From DATIYF01 sp035517775 (GTDB lineage: Bacteria; Acidobacteriota; Terriglobia; Terriglobales; Acidobacteriaceae), in assembly GCA_035517775.1 (NCBI GenBank), contig DATIYF010000103.1:13739-77738 (forward strand): DNA of 64,000 nucleotides. The letters are read 5' to 3'. Positions 35,465 through 44,601 of the stretch are shown here, one piece after another. The translations under genes were made by a program, and so were the position numbers. The notes under the pieces were generated by a model, which was given only the letters and a program-made list of their open reading frames with translations, was not told the origin of the DNA and did no database searches. Each line of letters begins with the position of its first letter. Position 1 is the first letter of the stretch.

Positions 35465-36691
35465 CTACTGCGCTGCCTGCGCCTGTTCCGCGGGCGAGTC
35501 CGCGCCCACTCCTGGGCCGCTCGAAGGCAGGTGCAGCGCATTGGCCAGGCCTTCGGCCAGCATCGCCGGCAGGGTCCGGTAAAGGCGGCGGCGAAGGTTG
35601 CTGTAGCCTTGCGTGCCGGCAAACATATCGCACATCAAGGTGCGGAAGCTGGGACTGCTGGCGGTGAATTGCACCATCCGTTCGATCACCGCCTGGCCCA
35701 TCCAGCTCCCCGAGTAGAAGCGGTCGGCCACGCTGGCGGCTGTCTCCAGGTCAGGCAGGAAATCTTTACGCACCCTGGCGGCGTAAGAATCAGGGCGCTC
35801 CGCCAGCAACGCCTGCGCCGCCAGCTCGCCCGAGCGCATGGCGTAGTACAGTCCTTCTCCGGTAATGGGATCCACAAATCCTGCCGCATCCCCGATCAGC
35901 GCCCAGCCCTCTCCGCAGATTTTGCGGCTCCGCAGGGTCTCGGCGCGCAGTGAGGGCAGCACGTGGGCGTAGAACGGCGCGCCTTTGAACTCCATGCCGA
36001 AGCCGGTCAGCGATTGCTCCAGCGTGGCCCGCAGCCGCGCGCTGCTCTGCGATGTGAGCTTGCCGCAAATCCCGGCGGAGTAATGATCGGCGCGGGGAAA
36101 CAGCCAGACATAACCCTCCAGTCCCGCCAGAAACTGAATCCGGACCACGCCGCTCTGCCCCGGAATGTAATACCCGGCCGTGATCATCAAGTCTTCGGGA
36201 GCAAAAGGCTGAGCAAACGGTGTGCGGAAGGCGGTCCGCGCTCCTGTGGCCAGAATTACGTAGCTGGCTTTATAAGATCCCGCGCTCGCGTGCAGCCGCC
36301 AGTCTCCTGCCCATCCTTCCACGCCCAGCACCCGCCTGGCCACAATCTCCGCCCCCGCCGCCCGCGCCCGCTCCAGCAAAAGCCCGTTCAACACCTGGCG
36401 CGAAAAAATCGCCAGCGGCTGTTCCAGCCCGAACGAAGCCTTGCGGCCCGAGGGCGCAATTAATTCGCAATGGCCGGCCCAATTTCTCTCCTGGCATCTC
36501 TGGTTCAGAAACGGCCACTCCATCAGCGCGCGATGGGTCAGGCCGCCGCCGCAGGGCTTCTCCCAGCCGGGCTTTTCCTCGAACAGAATTACGCGCCGCC
36601 CGCCGCGCGCCAGGCTCTCCGCCGCCACCGAACCGGCAGGTCCGCCGCCCACAATCGCAATCGTGTCTTCCGCCAAGCCGGCCGCTCCCAA
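35465..36691 (-). CDS. Geranylgeranyl-reductase-family FAD oxidoreductase
   Basis: A 408-residue flavoprotein. The FAD-binding fold opens with IAIVGGGPAGSVAAESLARGG, and PCGGGLTHRAL follows, the Cys-Gly-Gly block seen in geranylgeranyl reductases. A second FAD motif reads ALIGDAAGFVDPITGEGLYYAM near residue 285. Family members reduce isoprenoid double bonds in quinones, lipids or polyprenols, or act as hydroxylases. Here a menaquinone or polyprenyl substrate is possible but unproven. It converges with tRNA-Leu and has no obvious operon partner. Confidence 0.83.
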   Translation of the reverse strand: MGAAGLAEDTIAIVGGGPAGSVAAESLARGGRRVILFEEKPGWEKPCGGGLTHRALMEWPFLNQRCQERNWAGHCELIAPSGRKASFGLEQPLAIFSRQVLNGLLLERARAAGAEIVARRVLGVEGWAGDWRLHASAGSYKASYVILATGARTAFRTPFAQPFAPEDLMITAGYYIPGQSGVVRIQFLAGLEGYVWLFPRADHYSAGICGKLTSQSSARLRATLEQSLTGFGMEFKGAPFYAHVLPSLRAETLRSRKICGEGWALIGDAAGFVDPITGEGLYYAMRSGELAAQALLAERPDSYAARVRKDFLPDLETAASVADRFYSGSWMGQAVIERMVQFTASSPSFRTLMCDMFAGTQGYSNLRRRLYRTLPAMLAEGLANALHLPSSGPGVGADSPAEQAQAAQ

Positions 36692-36866
36692 TAGAGATAG
36701 GTGTCGTATTGCGGTAAAGCCAAGCTACAAAAGAGAAACGGATGAAGATAGGAAAGCTGGCAGTTTACCCGACAAACTGCCCGTCTGCACAGCCCCGAGG
36801 GTCAACAAGGCGACTCCGGGGCCACCCTCCCCGGCCTCGCGAAGAAAGGCTATCGCCCGCCGCGAA

Positions 36867-37142
36867 TCACTGCACTGCAGTCAAGCCCTGATAGACGAAC
36901 AATCCCGCGATTACCAGCAGCATGATCCCGGAAACCACTCCCAGGGTTCTCAGCAGCGGGGTCAGCTTGTTCATCTTGCTGATGATCTCCACTTGCTCTT
37001 TCGCCATGTGAGCTTCTGATTCGTCGAGGAACAACTGGTCATCCTCGTGCATGGTGAGGGTGCTGCGGTAGATCAGGAGAATAATCAGAACAGTGGTGAG
37101 AGCGCCCCAGGTAATCAGCAGCCACATCAGACCAGGAGACAT
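36867..37142 (-). CDS. Small membrane protein with two helices
   Basis: A 91-residue protein with an N-terminal helix (about 5-25), a charged cytoplasmic segment with MHEDDQLFLDESEAHMAKEQ, and a C-terminal helix (about 66-86). The ATG at 37142 has GAGGTG 6 nt upstream. The length, two helices and acidic middle are common in conserved hypotheticals of Acidobacteria. No function is assigned. It is divergent from the ErpA-like gene. Confidence 0.65.
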   Translation of the reverse strand: MSPGLMWLLITWGALTTVLIILLIYRSTLTMHEDDQLFLDESEAHMAKEQVEIISKMNKLTPLLRTLGVVSGIMLLVIAGLFVYQGLTAVQ

Positions 37143-37335
37143 ACGTCACCTCGGCATTGATCTCGGTCCGGCCCGCCAAGATCGGCTAGGATGGGGTTCT
37201 TGGGCCCCAGGCCACGTTCCAGGAAGGCCCCAGGCAGATTATAGCCCTGGAATGCAAGCGGCAGCGGTCGCCGGGCCGCTTTATTGCGACTTTGGAACTG
37301 GGGTGCCATCTAACCCCTTGGGCAGGGCGGCCAAA

Positions 37336-37367
37336 GGAAGGGCAGGCCTTCCCGCCTCTGCTATAAT
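37336..37367 (+). promoter_or_regulatory. Promoter region of the erpA-like gene with an inverted repeat
   Basis: A perfect -10 (TATAAT, 37362-37367) lies 30 nt before the ATG. An inverted repeat GGAAGG-N5-CCTTCC (37336-37352) covers the -35 position, so it could be an operator; no -35 consensus is seen. An AAGGAG ribosome site is at 37386-37391. Confidence 0.5.
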
Positions 37368-37397
37368 GCATCTATTATTTGTTTCAAGGAGATAAGG

Positions 37398-37766
37398 ATG
37401 GCCACAACCACTACCACCCCGGAAGTGAAGCCCAAGGCGGCTCCCATCAGTCTGACTTCGACCGCCATCGCCAAGGTCAAGGAGATCATGGCGCAACAGA
37501 ATCCCGTTCCCGCCGGCTTGCGCGTGGGCGTGGTCGGCGGAGGCTGCTCCGGCTTCTCTTACTCCATGCAATTTGAGAACGGCGCCGGCATGATGGACAA
37601 GATCTTCGACATGGATGGCCTGAAAGTCTATGTGGATGCGACCTCCATCATGTACCTGAATGGCTGCACGGTTGACTATGTGGAGACTCTCGAGGGCGCG
37701 GGCTTCAAGTTTGATAACCCCAACGTGAAGAGCACCTGCGGCTGCGGGTCGTCATTCAGCGTGTAG
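37398..37766 (+). CDS. erpA: Iron-sulfur carrier of the ErpA/IscA (HesB) family
   Basis: A 122-residue A-type carrier that receives and delivers Fe-S clusters. After a Thr-rich leader, the fold shows LRVGVVGGGCSGFSYSM with the first Cys (about residue 50) and the closing TCGCGSSF with the last two Cys, giving the three conserved cluster ligands. The gene stands alone with its own promoter and terminator. Clients could include respiratory Fe-S proteins; no isc or suf operon is in the window. IscA and ErpA are hard to tell apart from sequence alone. Confidence 0.9.
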   Translation: MATTTTTPEVKPKAAPISLTSTAIAKVKEIMAQQNPVPAGLRVGVVGGGCSGFSYSMQFENGAGMMDKIFDMDGLKVYVDATSIMYLNGCTVDYVETLEGAGFKFDNPNVKSTCGCGSSFSV

Positions 37767-37796
37767 GAACGCCGAGTTAAATCTTCGGAAATTTCC

Positions 37797-37830
37797 AAGC
37801 CCTGCCCGGTGCGGCAGGGCTTTTGATTTG
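37797..37830 (+). terminator. Rho-independent terminator after erpA
   Basis: A perfect 10-bp stem AAGCCCTGCC/GGCAGGGCTT with a 6-nt loop and a following TTG-ATTTG tract. The arm begins with AA, so the same structure also has a T-run for the convergent gspG-like gene on the other strand. Confidence 0.85.
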
Positions 37831-37837
37831 TGCAGCC

Positions 37838-38794
37838 TTAGTTCTGCGGCTCTTCTGGCTGGGCCGGCGGAGGCTGAGACGGCTGTGAGGGCTGGGGTTG
37901 CGCCGGTTGCTGCGGTTGCATGAAGCTGTTTCCCGAATTGCCAAACCCGCTGTTGTTTGAGCCGAATCCACCGGCCGGAGCTGCGCCGCTACCGGTCTGC
38001 GTCGCTGGAATCGCCATCTGCAGCCCCGGCTGCCAGGGCGTGGTAATCAGGCCGCCGCGGTCGAGCGTGGGGTCGTAAACGAAAAACCAGTCGTTGTAAT
38101 GATCTTTTCCGTTGAACTCGCGAATGCTTTGCGCCTTGCTGGTGCTGACCACGCCGATGATTGGGCCTCCGCCGAACACCTGGCCGGTCAGCGAGCCGCC
38201 GCTTGAGCCGCCGCCAAGCGAGCTGGTGACGCCCGAAGGCGCAGCCGGGCCTGAGGTTTCCGGCGTCGTGCTGGAGGAACTCGCGGTCGCCGTCAGGCCC
38301 GCGGCGCCCCCTTGCAGGTTCAAAGTCTGCGACCCGGACTGCAGTCCGCCCGCCAGCGCGCTCACCGAAGTCGCACCCGCGATGCCCGCCCCCCCACTCA
38401 TCTGAAATTCGCCGTAGTGCACCAGCTTGAAGTCCTGGCCGGTGATAGGGTCTTTGTATTTCTTGCGCAGAAAGCGCAGGTTGTTGGTGTTCTGCAGGTC
38501 CTCGATGCGCGTGGGGTAGCGTCCGAATTTCTTGTAGTAGCGGCGAATCGCGCGCGTGTACTGCACGCCGCGATGAATCAGCTCTTCTTCGCGGTCGCGC
38601 TTGATCTGGAAGGTGATGCTGGGGGCCACCGCCGCGCCAGCGATGACCAGCAGGGCGACGAAGAGCAGCAGAGTAATCAGAATGTAGCCCTGCTGCTTTT
38701 TTCCGTGTCTTCTGCGGTCTGCCAGGGCTTTCGTCCTGGAGAACTGCGCGACTCCGCTTGAGGCCGGACGGCAAGCTTGATCTCTACTGCTCAT
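37838..38794 (-). CDS. Pseudopilin-like protein (GspG-like) with Pro/Gln-rich tail
   Basis: A 318-residue protein. A 35-residue leader ends QQG, and the mature part begins YILITLLLFVALLVIAGAAVAPS, the hydrophobic spine of type IV pilin-like proteins. Position 5 after the cut is Thr rather than the usual Glu. The RRYYKKFGRYPTRIEDLQNTNN block that follows resembles the conserved YPT(T)..L region of major pseudopilins. The second half is low-complexity Gly/Ser/Ala and ends in a Pro/Gln-rich tail. It ends the secretion block; the missing Glu5 suggests a minor or tip pseudopilin role. Confidence 0.65.
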   Translation of the reverse strand: MSSRDQACRPASSGVAQFSRTKALADRRRHGKKQQGYILITLLLFVALLVIAGAAVAPSITFQIKRDREEELIHRGVQYTRAIRRYYKKFGRYPTRIEDLQNTNNLRFLRKKYKDPITGQDFKLVHYGEFQMSGGAGIAGATSVSALAGGLQSGSQTLNLQGGAAGLTATASSSSTTPETSGPAAPSGVTSSLGGGSSGGSLTGQVFGGGPIIGVVSTSKAQSIREFNGKDHYNDWFFVYDPTLDRGGLITTPWQPGLQMAIPATQTGSGAAPAGGFGSNNSGFGNSGNSFMQPQQPAQPQPSQPSQPPPAQPEEPQN

Positions 38795-38799
38795 GTTCC

Positions 38800-39414
38800 T
38801 TATCCCTGGCTCAGCGGAATCTCCTGCCGGTTGTTGTTCAGCACATCTTCAATCTCCACCGATCCCGGTGAGATGCGCAAGACCTTGTAGCGGCGGTCCA
38901 CGATGTCGCCTTCAGAGGCGATGAAAATATCGTCCCCCTTGGCCAGAAAGACCTTCTTGATCTCCCCCGGCTTGCTGGCAAAACCATAAAACTTCAGGTC
39001 AATGGGAGGCGGCAGGGGCGGCCCCGGGGGCTGCGGCGGCGGCTGCTTCTTCGCATGATCGGTGGCGCCTGGAGCAATCGGCTTGGGAATATCCACCTGG
39101 GCGCGGAAAATGTTGCGCCCGCTGCCCTCGTACTTGGTATCTTCGCTCCTGCTCAGCCAGTCAAAGCGCAGTGTGGGGTCCAGGGAGCTGACCATCGGCA
39201 GGTTCTTTTTCTGCCTGTCAGCGCCCCGGACGCGGGCGGTTGGATGAGGCGGGGGTGCAACCGGCTCCTCTGTCACCGCCGGCGCCGCCGTGGTCGCCGC
39301 CGCCGAAGGCGAGCCGCTGGAGAAGAACAGCCAGCGGGCAAGCAATACCACTGCCAGCACCGCCAGCACAATGGCGGTGATCAGTTTTGGCCGGCTTTCC
39401 GCCCCTGTTTGCAT
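38800..39414 (-). CDS. PilP/GspC-like inner-membrane protein of the secretion system
   Basis: A 204-residue bitopic protein: membrane helix (about 11-31), proline-rich linkers (SGSPSAAATTAAPAV, QPPGPPLPPP), and a C-terminal beta domain with LKFYGFASKPGEIKKVFL and GDIVDRRYKVLRISPGSVEIEDV. That final domain resembles the HR domain of GspC/PilP, which links the inner-membrane platform to the secretin. The stop is followed at once by the pseudopilin-like gene. Annotation is by position and domain pattern. Confidence 0.6.
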   Translation of the reverse strand: MQTGAESRPKLITAIVLAVLAVVLLARWLFFSSGSPSAAATTAAPAVTEEPVAPPPHPTARVRGADRQKKNLPMVSSLDPTLRFDWLSRSEDTKYEGSGRNIFRAQVDIPKPIAPGATDHAKKQPPPQPPGPPLPPPIDLKFYGFASKPGEIKKVFLAKGDDIFIASEGDIVDRRYKVLRISPGSVEIEDVLNNNRQEIPLSQG

Positions 39415-39954
39415 CTAGCCTTCTGTCTTCAGATATGTCTGCAGCTGCAGCTGCAGCCGCACCGTGCCCGCCTGCTCCCCGCCCAGCTGCACGCTGTTCA
39501 CAATAAAGAATAGCTGGTCGCGCTCCAGCGAGTTGATAAACTTCACCAGCTGCAAATAATCCCCGGTCAGGCTGGCGTCAATGATGACCGGCCGCAACCC
39601 CACCGGCTCCGGGTCTTTGAAGGTGTAGCGCACCTGGCCCAGCGCAACCCCGCTCTGTTGTGCTACCCGGCCAAGCGCGTCAGAGACTGCCGAATCGCGG
39701 CCGGGCAGCCGCTGCTTGTAGAACTCGGCGATTTCCTTGCGCGAGGTGGCAACCTTCTTATCCAGCCCACGCAGCGGCTCGACCTCGTGGGTCTTTTGCC
39801 GCAACTCCGTCCATAGCTGGTCCTGCTGCTCACGCCGCCCCTGGGCCGAACCCACCAGCGGAGAAAACAGCACCGCCGCGGCCGCCACGTCCAGCACGCC
39901 CAGCGTCACGAAAGCGATCGTCAGCTTTTTGCGGGTTGGCTGCAGATCAGGCAT
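39415..39954 (-). CDS. PilO-like inner-membrane assembly protein
   Basis: A 179-residue protein with a single N-terminal helix (about 11-28), a coiled-coil stretch, and an alpha/beta domain with VIIDASLTGDYLQLVKFINSLERDQLFFIVNSVQL, the typical PilO/GspM ending. It forms with PilN-like and PilM-like products a platform that holds the secretion ATPase. The start overlaps the PilN-like stop. The gene order M-N-O-P matches the type IV pilus operon. Confidence 0.75.
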   Translation of the reverse strand: MPDLQPTRKKLTIAFVTLGVLDVAAAAVLFSPLVGSAQGRREQQDQLWTELRQKTHEVEPLRGLDKKVATSRKEIAEFYKQRLPGRDSAVSDALGRVAQQSGVALGQVRYTFKDPEPVGLRPVIIDASLTGDYLQLVKFINSLERDQLFFIVNSVQLGGEQAGTVRLQLQLQTYLKTEG

Positions 39955-40556
39955 TAGGGCGCGCCTCCCTTGCTGGCCGCGGCCTCGGCCCCGGGAATAT
40001 AGAAAGTGCTCAACTCGAACTGCACATTATCGCCGTTGGTTTGACCAGCCATCCCCGCCTCTTGCTCAATCTGGGTGCGCTGAAAGCGCTGCGAATCCTC
40101 CATGTTGCGCACCAGCTCGATGGCCCGGTCACGGGATTGCCCCGCCACCACCAGCTTAAGCTCCAGTTCACCCTCCGGCGTCATTTCCGGATGAATCGAG
40201 ACCACGTGCAGATGCGGCGGCATCACCCGCTCCAGGTCCTCGAAAACCCGCGTCCAGGAGAGCGACTTGCGCTCGAACAGTGCGTTGAGAAACTCGGCCC
40301 GGTCGCGCACCTCGCGATTGTGCGGCAGGTTCATCTGGGCCACGGCCTGCTGCTTTTGCTGATCGCGCGCCGCAATTTGCTGCTCGAGCCGGGTGATGGA
40401 CTCGCGGTCTTTATTGGCCCCGGACCACGCGCTGATCACTCCCAGCACCAGCAGCAAAGAAAACAGTCCCAGCCCGGCCAGGGCGGTGCCCCAGCGCAGC
40501 CAGAAGCGCCGTACATCCTCGTAAGGATGAGTTGCGAGATTGATATCCAGCCGCAT
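39954..40556 (-). CDS. PilN-like inner-membrane assembly protein
   Basis: A 200-residue protein with the signature PilN start MRLDINLATHPYEDVRRFWLRW, a membrane helix (about 24-44), a coiled coil, and a C-terminal domain (WTRVFEDLERVMPPHLHVVSI). It should bind the PilM-like protein through the NLATHPY-type motif, matching the INLL-type contact seen in pilus systems. The start follows the PilM-like stop by 1 nt. Confidence 0.78.
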   Translation of the reverse strand: MRLDINLATHPYEDVRRFWLRWGTALAGLGLFSLLLVLGVISAWSGANKDRESITRLEQQIAARDQQKQQAVAQMNLPHNREVRDRAEFLNALFERKSLSWTRVFEDLERVMPPHLHVVSIHPEMTPEGELELKLVVAGQSRDRAIELVRNMEDSQRFQRTQIEQEAGMAGQTNGDNVQFELSTFYIPGAEAAASKGGAP

Positions 40557-40557
40557 C

Positions 40558-41448
40558 TCAGGAGCTCAGTGCCCCCACCACCCCCGCAATCTGCCACTTG
40601 GGGATCTGTCCCCGCCCGCCGCCCAGTTGCGAGGCGCTGACCAGGTCTTGCACCTCGATTCCGGTCTGGGCGCGCAGCGCCGGGGCCGCGCCCGTAAGAT
40701 TGGGCAGCCCGGCAATATACAGGCGATCAAGGTTCAGATGATAGGTATCCTGAAAGAACACCACCGAGGGATAAACTTCTTCCGCCAGCCGCTCGCCTGT
40801 GATCGCCGTGCCATCGGGATTCTCCAGGGTGCGAAACAGCAGCAGCTGGTTCTGGTCGAGAATGGCGATGCTGGTCGTGCGCGTATCCACCTTGGCAATC
40901 AGCACCGGCCGGTCAGCCCTTGCCGCGCCTAAAGCGGCAAGCATGGAAGGAACCACGATCCCCGGATTGTAGCCCGCCTCCACGAACGCCGCCTCGTATT
41001 CCTCGACCACGCTGGCCAGCGCCACCGCCGCCACCACCCTCACGCCGGAACCCGAGGATTGCACGTGATAGGAAACCTTGGCTTTCTCCACATCGAACGG
41101 AAGGGATTTCTTCAGCCGGAAGCGCACCACTCCCTCCGCCTCCACGCGCTTGCCGGGCAGCATCTCGAAATCGAGCAGCACCACCCGCACCGCGGCATCG
41201 GGCAACACCGCAATCACGTCGCGGTTGCGCCCGCCCACGCTGTTCAGGGTGTCGCGCACCGTCTGGCTCACCGCGCTTCGATTGCGCAGGTTGCTTTCGG
41301 TAAGGTCCGGCACTACGCTCCCCGGCTTAAGGTCGTAGGCGGCGAACTCAACCGAACCCAGGCCCGAGACTCGTCCTGCCAGCACCCGGTCGCTGGCGAT
41401 CTCGCAGGCCACGTGAGGCCGGGATCCAGAACTGGAATTTGCGCTCAT
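40558..41448 (-). CDS. PilM-like actin-fold assembly protein
   Basis: A 296-residue soluble protein that resembles PilM/GspL cytoplasmic domains: an actin-like fold with AVLPDAAVRVVLLDFEML, FRLKKSLPFDVEKAKVSYHV, and a second half with VDTRTTSIAILDQNQLLLFRTLE. The usual phosphate motifs are degenerate, so ATP binding is doubtful. It is expected at the cytoplasmic face with PilN and the GspE ATPase. Relatives are about 350 residues; this one is shorter. Confidence 0.7.
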   Translation of the reverse strand: MSANSSSGSRPHVACEIASDRVLAGRVSGLGSVEFAAYDLKPGSVVPDLTESNLRNRSAVSQTVRDTLNSVGGRNRDVIAVLPDAAVRVVLLDFEMLPGKRVEAEGVVRFRLKKSLPFDVEKAKVSYHVQSSGSGVRVVAAVALASVVEEYEAAFVEAGYNPGIVVPSMLAALGAARADRPVLIAKVDTRTTSIAILDQNQLLLFRTLENPDGTAITGERLAEEVYPSVVFFQDTYHLNLDRLYIAGLPNLTGAAPALRAQTGIEVQDLVSASQLGGGRGQIPKWQIAGVVGALSS

Positions 41449-41509
41449 GGTTTGAATTTTCCGCCCGGCCCGCTCCGCTTGTCCAGGTTCCGCCCGTTCC
41501 GGCCTGAGG

Positions 41510-43183
41510 TTAGCGCATGCTCTCGATGAAGGTGACCTTATTGATCTCCTTCAGGGTGGTCAGGCCAAGCCGGACCTTGTCCAGGGCTGACTCGCGCAGG
41601 AAGCGCATCCCTTCTTCCCGGGCAGCGCGGCGAATCTCCGAGGTCGGCTTCTTGGCCAGAATCATCTCACGGATGCGGTCGCTCAGATCGAGCAGTTCAT
41701 GAATGGCGGTACGCCCGCGGAAGCCGGTGCCGGCGCATTCAATGCATCCCTGGCCTTCGTAGAACGGCACCCGCGACCACTGCGCCGGATCCAGGCCGCT
41801 GGCCTCCAGCACATCCGCCGGATAATGCGTCATCTTGCGGCAGGTGTTGCAGATCAGGCGCACCAGCCGCTGCGCCAGAATGCAGTTCAGCGCGGAAACG
41901 AAGTTGTAAGGCTCTACCCCCATGTTGAGGAAGCGCCCCAGCACGTCCACCACGTTGTTGGCGTGCACCGTAGTAAACACCAGGTGCCCTGTGAGCGCCG
42001 ACTGGATGGCAATCTGCGCCGTCTCCGAATCGCGAATCTCGCCCACCATGATTTTATCGGGATCATGCCGCAGGATGGAGCGGAGGCCGCGGGCGAAGGT
42101 CAGCCCCTTCTTTTCGTTGACCGGAATCTGGGTGATGCCGCGAATCTGGTACTCGACCGGGTCTTCGATGGTGATGATCTTGTCTTCATCGGTCTTGATT
42201 TCATTGATGGCGGCGTAAAGCGTGGTGGTCTTGCCGCTGCCCGTCGGCCCCGTGACCAGCACCATGCCGTAAGGCTCATAAATGTAGCGCCGGAAGCGCC
42301 GCAGGTCTTCTTCGTCGAAGCCCACCACGTCGAGCACCAACTGGTGGAACTTCTCGCTCATGGACTCTTTATCCAGCACGCGCAGCACCGCGTCTTCGCC
42401 GTGAATCGAGGGCATGATGGAGACGCGGAAATCGATGGGGCGCTCCGGGCTGCCGTACTTCACCCGGAAGCGGCCGTCCTGGGGCACGCGCCGCTCGGAG
42501 ATATCGAGCTCGCTCATCACCTTGATGCGCGAAATGATGGTCGAATGGTGCTCGCGGCCGATGGGCGGCATCGCCTGGGTGAGCACGCCGTCAATGCGGA
42601 ACTTGATGACCACGGAGTCATCGCGCGTCTCGATGTGAATGTCGCTCGCCCGCCGCTGCAGCGCGGTGAAGATAGTGGTATCCACCAGCCGGATGATGGG
42701 GCTGTCGCCCTCCGAGGTCAGCCGGTCAATCGAGATGGTCTCGTCCCCGGTCTCCTCCTCGTGCACCACATCCAGGGCGAAGCCTTCGCTGGCTTCCTCC
42801 AGCACCCGGTTCGACTGCTCCGTCTTTTTCAGGATCTCCGTGATCTGGGTGAGGGTGGAAACCTTCGCGACCACCTGCTTGCGCAGCAGCAGGCTGATCT
42901 CGTCAATCATCATCAGCTGGCTGGGATCGGCGATGGCGATCACCAGCCGGCCGTCGCGCGTCTCTTCCAGCGGAACGAAGTTGTAGCGGAACATCAGGTC
43001 CACGCGGATCTTCTTGAACAGGTCATGGTGCAGCTGGAAGTTGTGCAGGTCCACGAACTCGCAGCGGTAGCGGCGGGCGATATCCTGCGCCCGCTCCAGG
43101 TCGGCGGCTTGCGCCGTCGGAGCCAACCGGCCGCCATTGCCGCCGTTCACCAGCACTGGTTTCTGCTCTGCCATGCTTCCCAT
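41510..43183 (-). CDS. gspE: Type II secretion / type IV pilus assembly ATPase (GspE/PilB)
   Basis: A 557-residue hexameric ATPase powering pseudopilus growth. The N-terminal MshEN-type domain (about 20-150) is followed by the catalytic core: Walker A GPTGSGKTTTLY (about residue 310), Asp box DIHIETRDD, Walker B LRSILRHDPDKIMVGEIRD, and the His box TGHLVFTTVHANN. A tetracysteine zinc element CNTCRK...CIECAG is present (about 455 and 490). The gene lies between gspF and the PilM-like gene. An ATG three codons later is an alternative start. Confidence 0.92.
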   Translation of the reverse strand: MGSMAEQKPVLVNGGNGGRLAPTAQAADLERAQDIARRYRCEFVDLHNFQLHHDLFKKIRVDLMFRYNFVPLEETRDGRLVIAIADPSQLMMIDEISLLLRKQVVAKVSTLTQITEILKKTEQSNRVLEEASEGFALDVVHEEETGDETISIDRLTSEGDSPIIRLVDTTIFTALQRRASDIHIETRDDSVVIKFRIDGVLTQAMPPIGREHHSTIISRIKVMSELDISERRVPQDGRFRVKYGSPERPIDFRVSIMPSIHGEDAVLRVLDKESMSEKFHQLVLDVVGFDEEDLRRFRRYIYEPYGMVLVTGPTGSGKTTTLYAAINEIKTDEDKIITIEDPVEYQIRGITQIPVNEKKGLTFARGLRSILRHDPDKIMVGEIRDSETAQIAIQSALTGHLVFTTVHANNVVDVLGRFLNMGVEPYNFVSALNCILAQRLVRLICNTCRKMTHYPADVLEASGLDPAQWSRVPFYEGQGCIECAGTGFRGRTAIHELLDLSDRIREMILAKKPTSEIRRAAREEGMRFLRESALDKVRLGLTTLKEINKVTFIESMR

Positions 43184-43236
43184 CCGAATGTACCTACGCC
43201 ATCACGGCCGGCGCCAACTTTATTACCGCGCCCCGC

Positions 43237-44445
43237 CTAATGAATTGCCCCGCTCGATCCCAAAGTGAAAAGCGGCAGGTACAGGGAGATCAGAATTCCG
43301 CCCACAAACACCGCCATCACGATCAGAATCGCCGGCTCGATCAGCGCCATGGCCGCCCCCAGGGCGGTCTGCACATCTTCCTCGTAAAACTCCGCCACCG
43401 AATTCAGCATAGTGGAGAGCGCGCCGGTGGATTCGCCCACCTCGATCATTTCGACTGAAAGATCAGGAAACATCTTCTGCTCTTCCAGGCTCTTGGCCAG
43501 CGACTGGCCCTCGCGCACCCGCTCCGTCGCTTCCTGAATGCCCAGCAGCACGCGCCGGCTGCTCATGGAAGCGCCCGCGGTCTCCAGCGATGGCACCAGC
43601 GGCAAGCCCCCGGCCAGCAAAGTCGAAAGCATGCGGGAAAAATTCGCCACCTGGTACTTCAGCCGGATCCCGCCCAGCAAAGGCGTGGCCAGCAGCACGC
43701 GGTCAATGCGCTCCGCCCCGCGGTCGGTGGACTTCCACCGCCACAAAGCGGCCACAATCACCAGCAGTACGATAAACCCGATGGGGGCGTACTTCTGCGC
43801 ATGGGTTCCCACCGCCAGCATAAACAGCGTGATCGCGGGCAGCTTGGCATCCAGGTTCTGGAACAGCGTGGCGAACTCCGGCACCACGTACGTCACCAGA
43901 AACACCATCATGCACAGCACCACCGTGATCAGCAGCGCCGGGTACACCAGCGAAACTGCCAGCTTCTTCTTGAAGCTTAGTCCCAGCCGCTGAAAAGCGA
44001 TATATCGGCTGAGGACCTCTTCCATATTGCCGCTTTTTTCCCCCGCCATCAGCGTGGTGGTGTAAATCTTGGGAAACACCGCCTGGGCACTGAAGGCGTC
44101 AGAAAGCGACTCGCCGCCTTTGACCCGGTCGCGGACATTTTCCAGAATGGAACGCAGATGAACGTCCTTTTGCCGCTTGATCAGCAGGTCCAATGAACTG
44201 AGAATCGGCAGTCCCGCCTTGATCAAAGTTAGAAACTGCTGATTAAAGATCAGGAATTGGCTGGGCCGCACCCGCCGGCCAAGGTGGATTTGCCCGCCGG
44301 CGAACATCCCTCGCGGCTTGACCGAGTACACCAGGTAACCCTGCTGCACGAAGCGGTCGCGCACGTCGGACTCGGAATACCCCCGCTCGATTTGCTGCAG
44401 CAGGTGGCCGCGCTCGTCAGCAGCCTTGATTACGAATTCCGCCAT
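43237..44445 (-). CDS. gspF: Type II secretion / type IV pilus inner-membrane platform protein (GspF/PilC)
   Basis: A 402-residue platform protein with two GspF repeats, each followed by helices (about 165-190, 215-235 and 370-395). Conserved motifs include FNQQFLTLIKAGLPILSSL, YPALLITVVL and FSRMLSTLLAGGLPLVPSLE. It contacts the GspE ATPase. It is the first gene of the block after lolA, with 53 nt before gspE. Confidence 0.92.
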   Translation of the reverse strand: MAEFVIKAADERGHLLQQIERGYSESDVRDRFVQQGYLVYSVKPRGMFAGGQIHLGRRVRPSQFLIFNQQFLTLIKAGLPILSSLDLLIKRQKDVHLRSILENVRDRVKGGESLSDAFSAQAVFPKIYTTTLMAGEKSGNMEEVLSRYIAFQRLGLSFKKKLAVSLVYPALLITVVLCMMVFLVTYVVPEFATLFQNLDAKLPAITLFMLAVGTHAQKYAPIGFIVLLVIVAALWRWKSTDRGAERIDRVLLATPLLGGIRLKYQVANFSRMLSTLLAGGLPLVPSLETAGASMSSRRVLLGIQEATERVREGQSLAKSLEEQKMFPDLSVEMIEVGESTGALSTMLNSVAEFYEEDVQTALGAAMALIEPAILIVMAVFVGGILISLYLPLFTLGSSGAIH

Positions 44446-44601
44446 AGCTTGCTCTCAGGGCCTTCGCTGGCCCAAGTCTAGCATTCCCACGGTGACAACT
44501 GTGTAAATATGCCCTTCCGGCGGCCGCCTTGTCTCGCCCTTCGAAAATCCACGAACCACCAATGCCATCTGCAACTTAGGTGTTCCTTCGAGCCCCTTTG
44601 T

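Noticed and set aside
41699..43240. 513-codon plus-strand frame opposite gspE
   Set aside because: Antisense to a clear ATPase gene, with no recognisable domain and biased composition.
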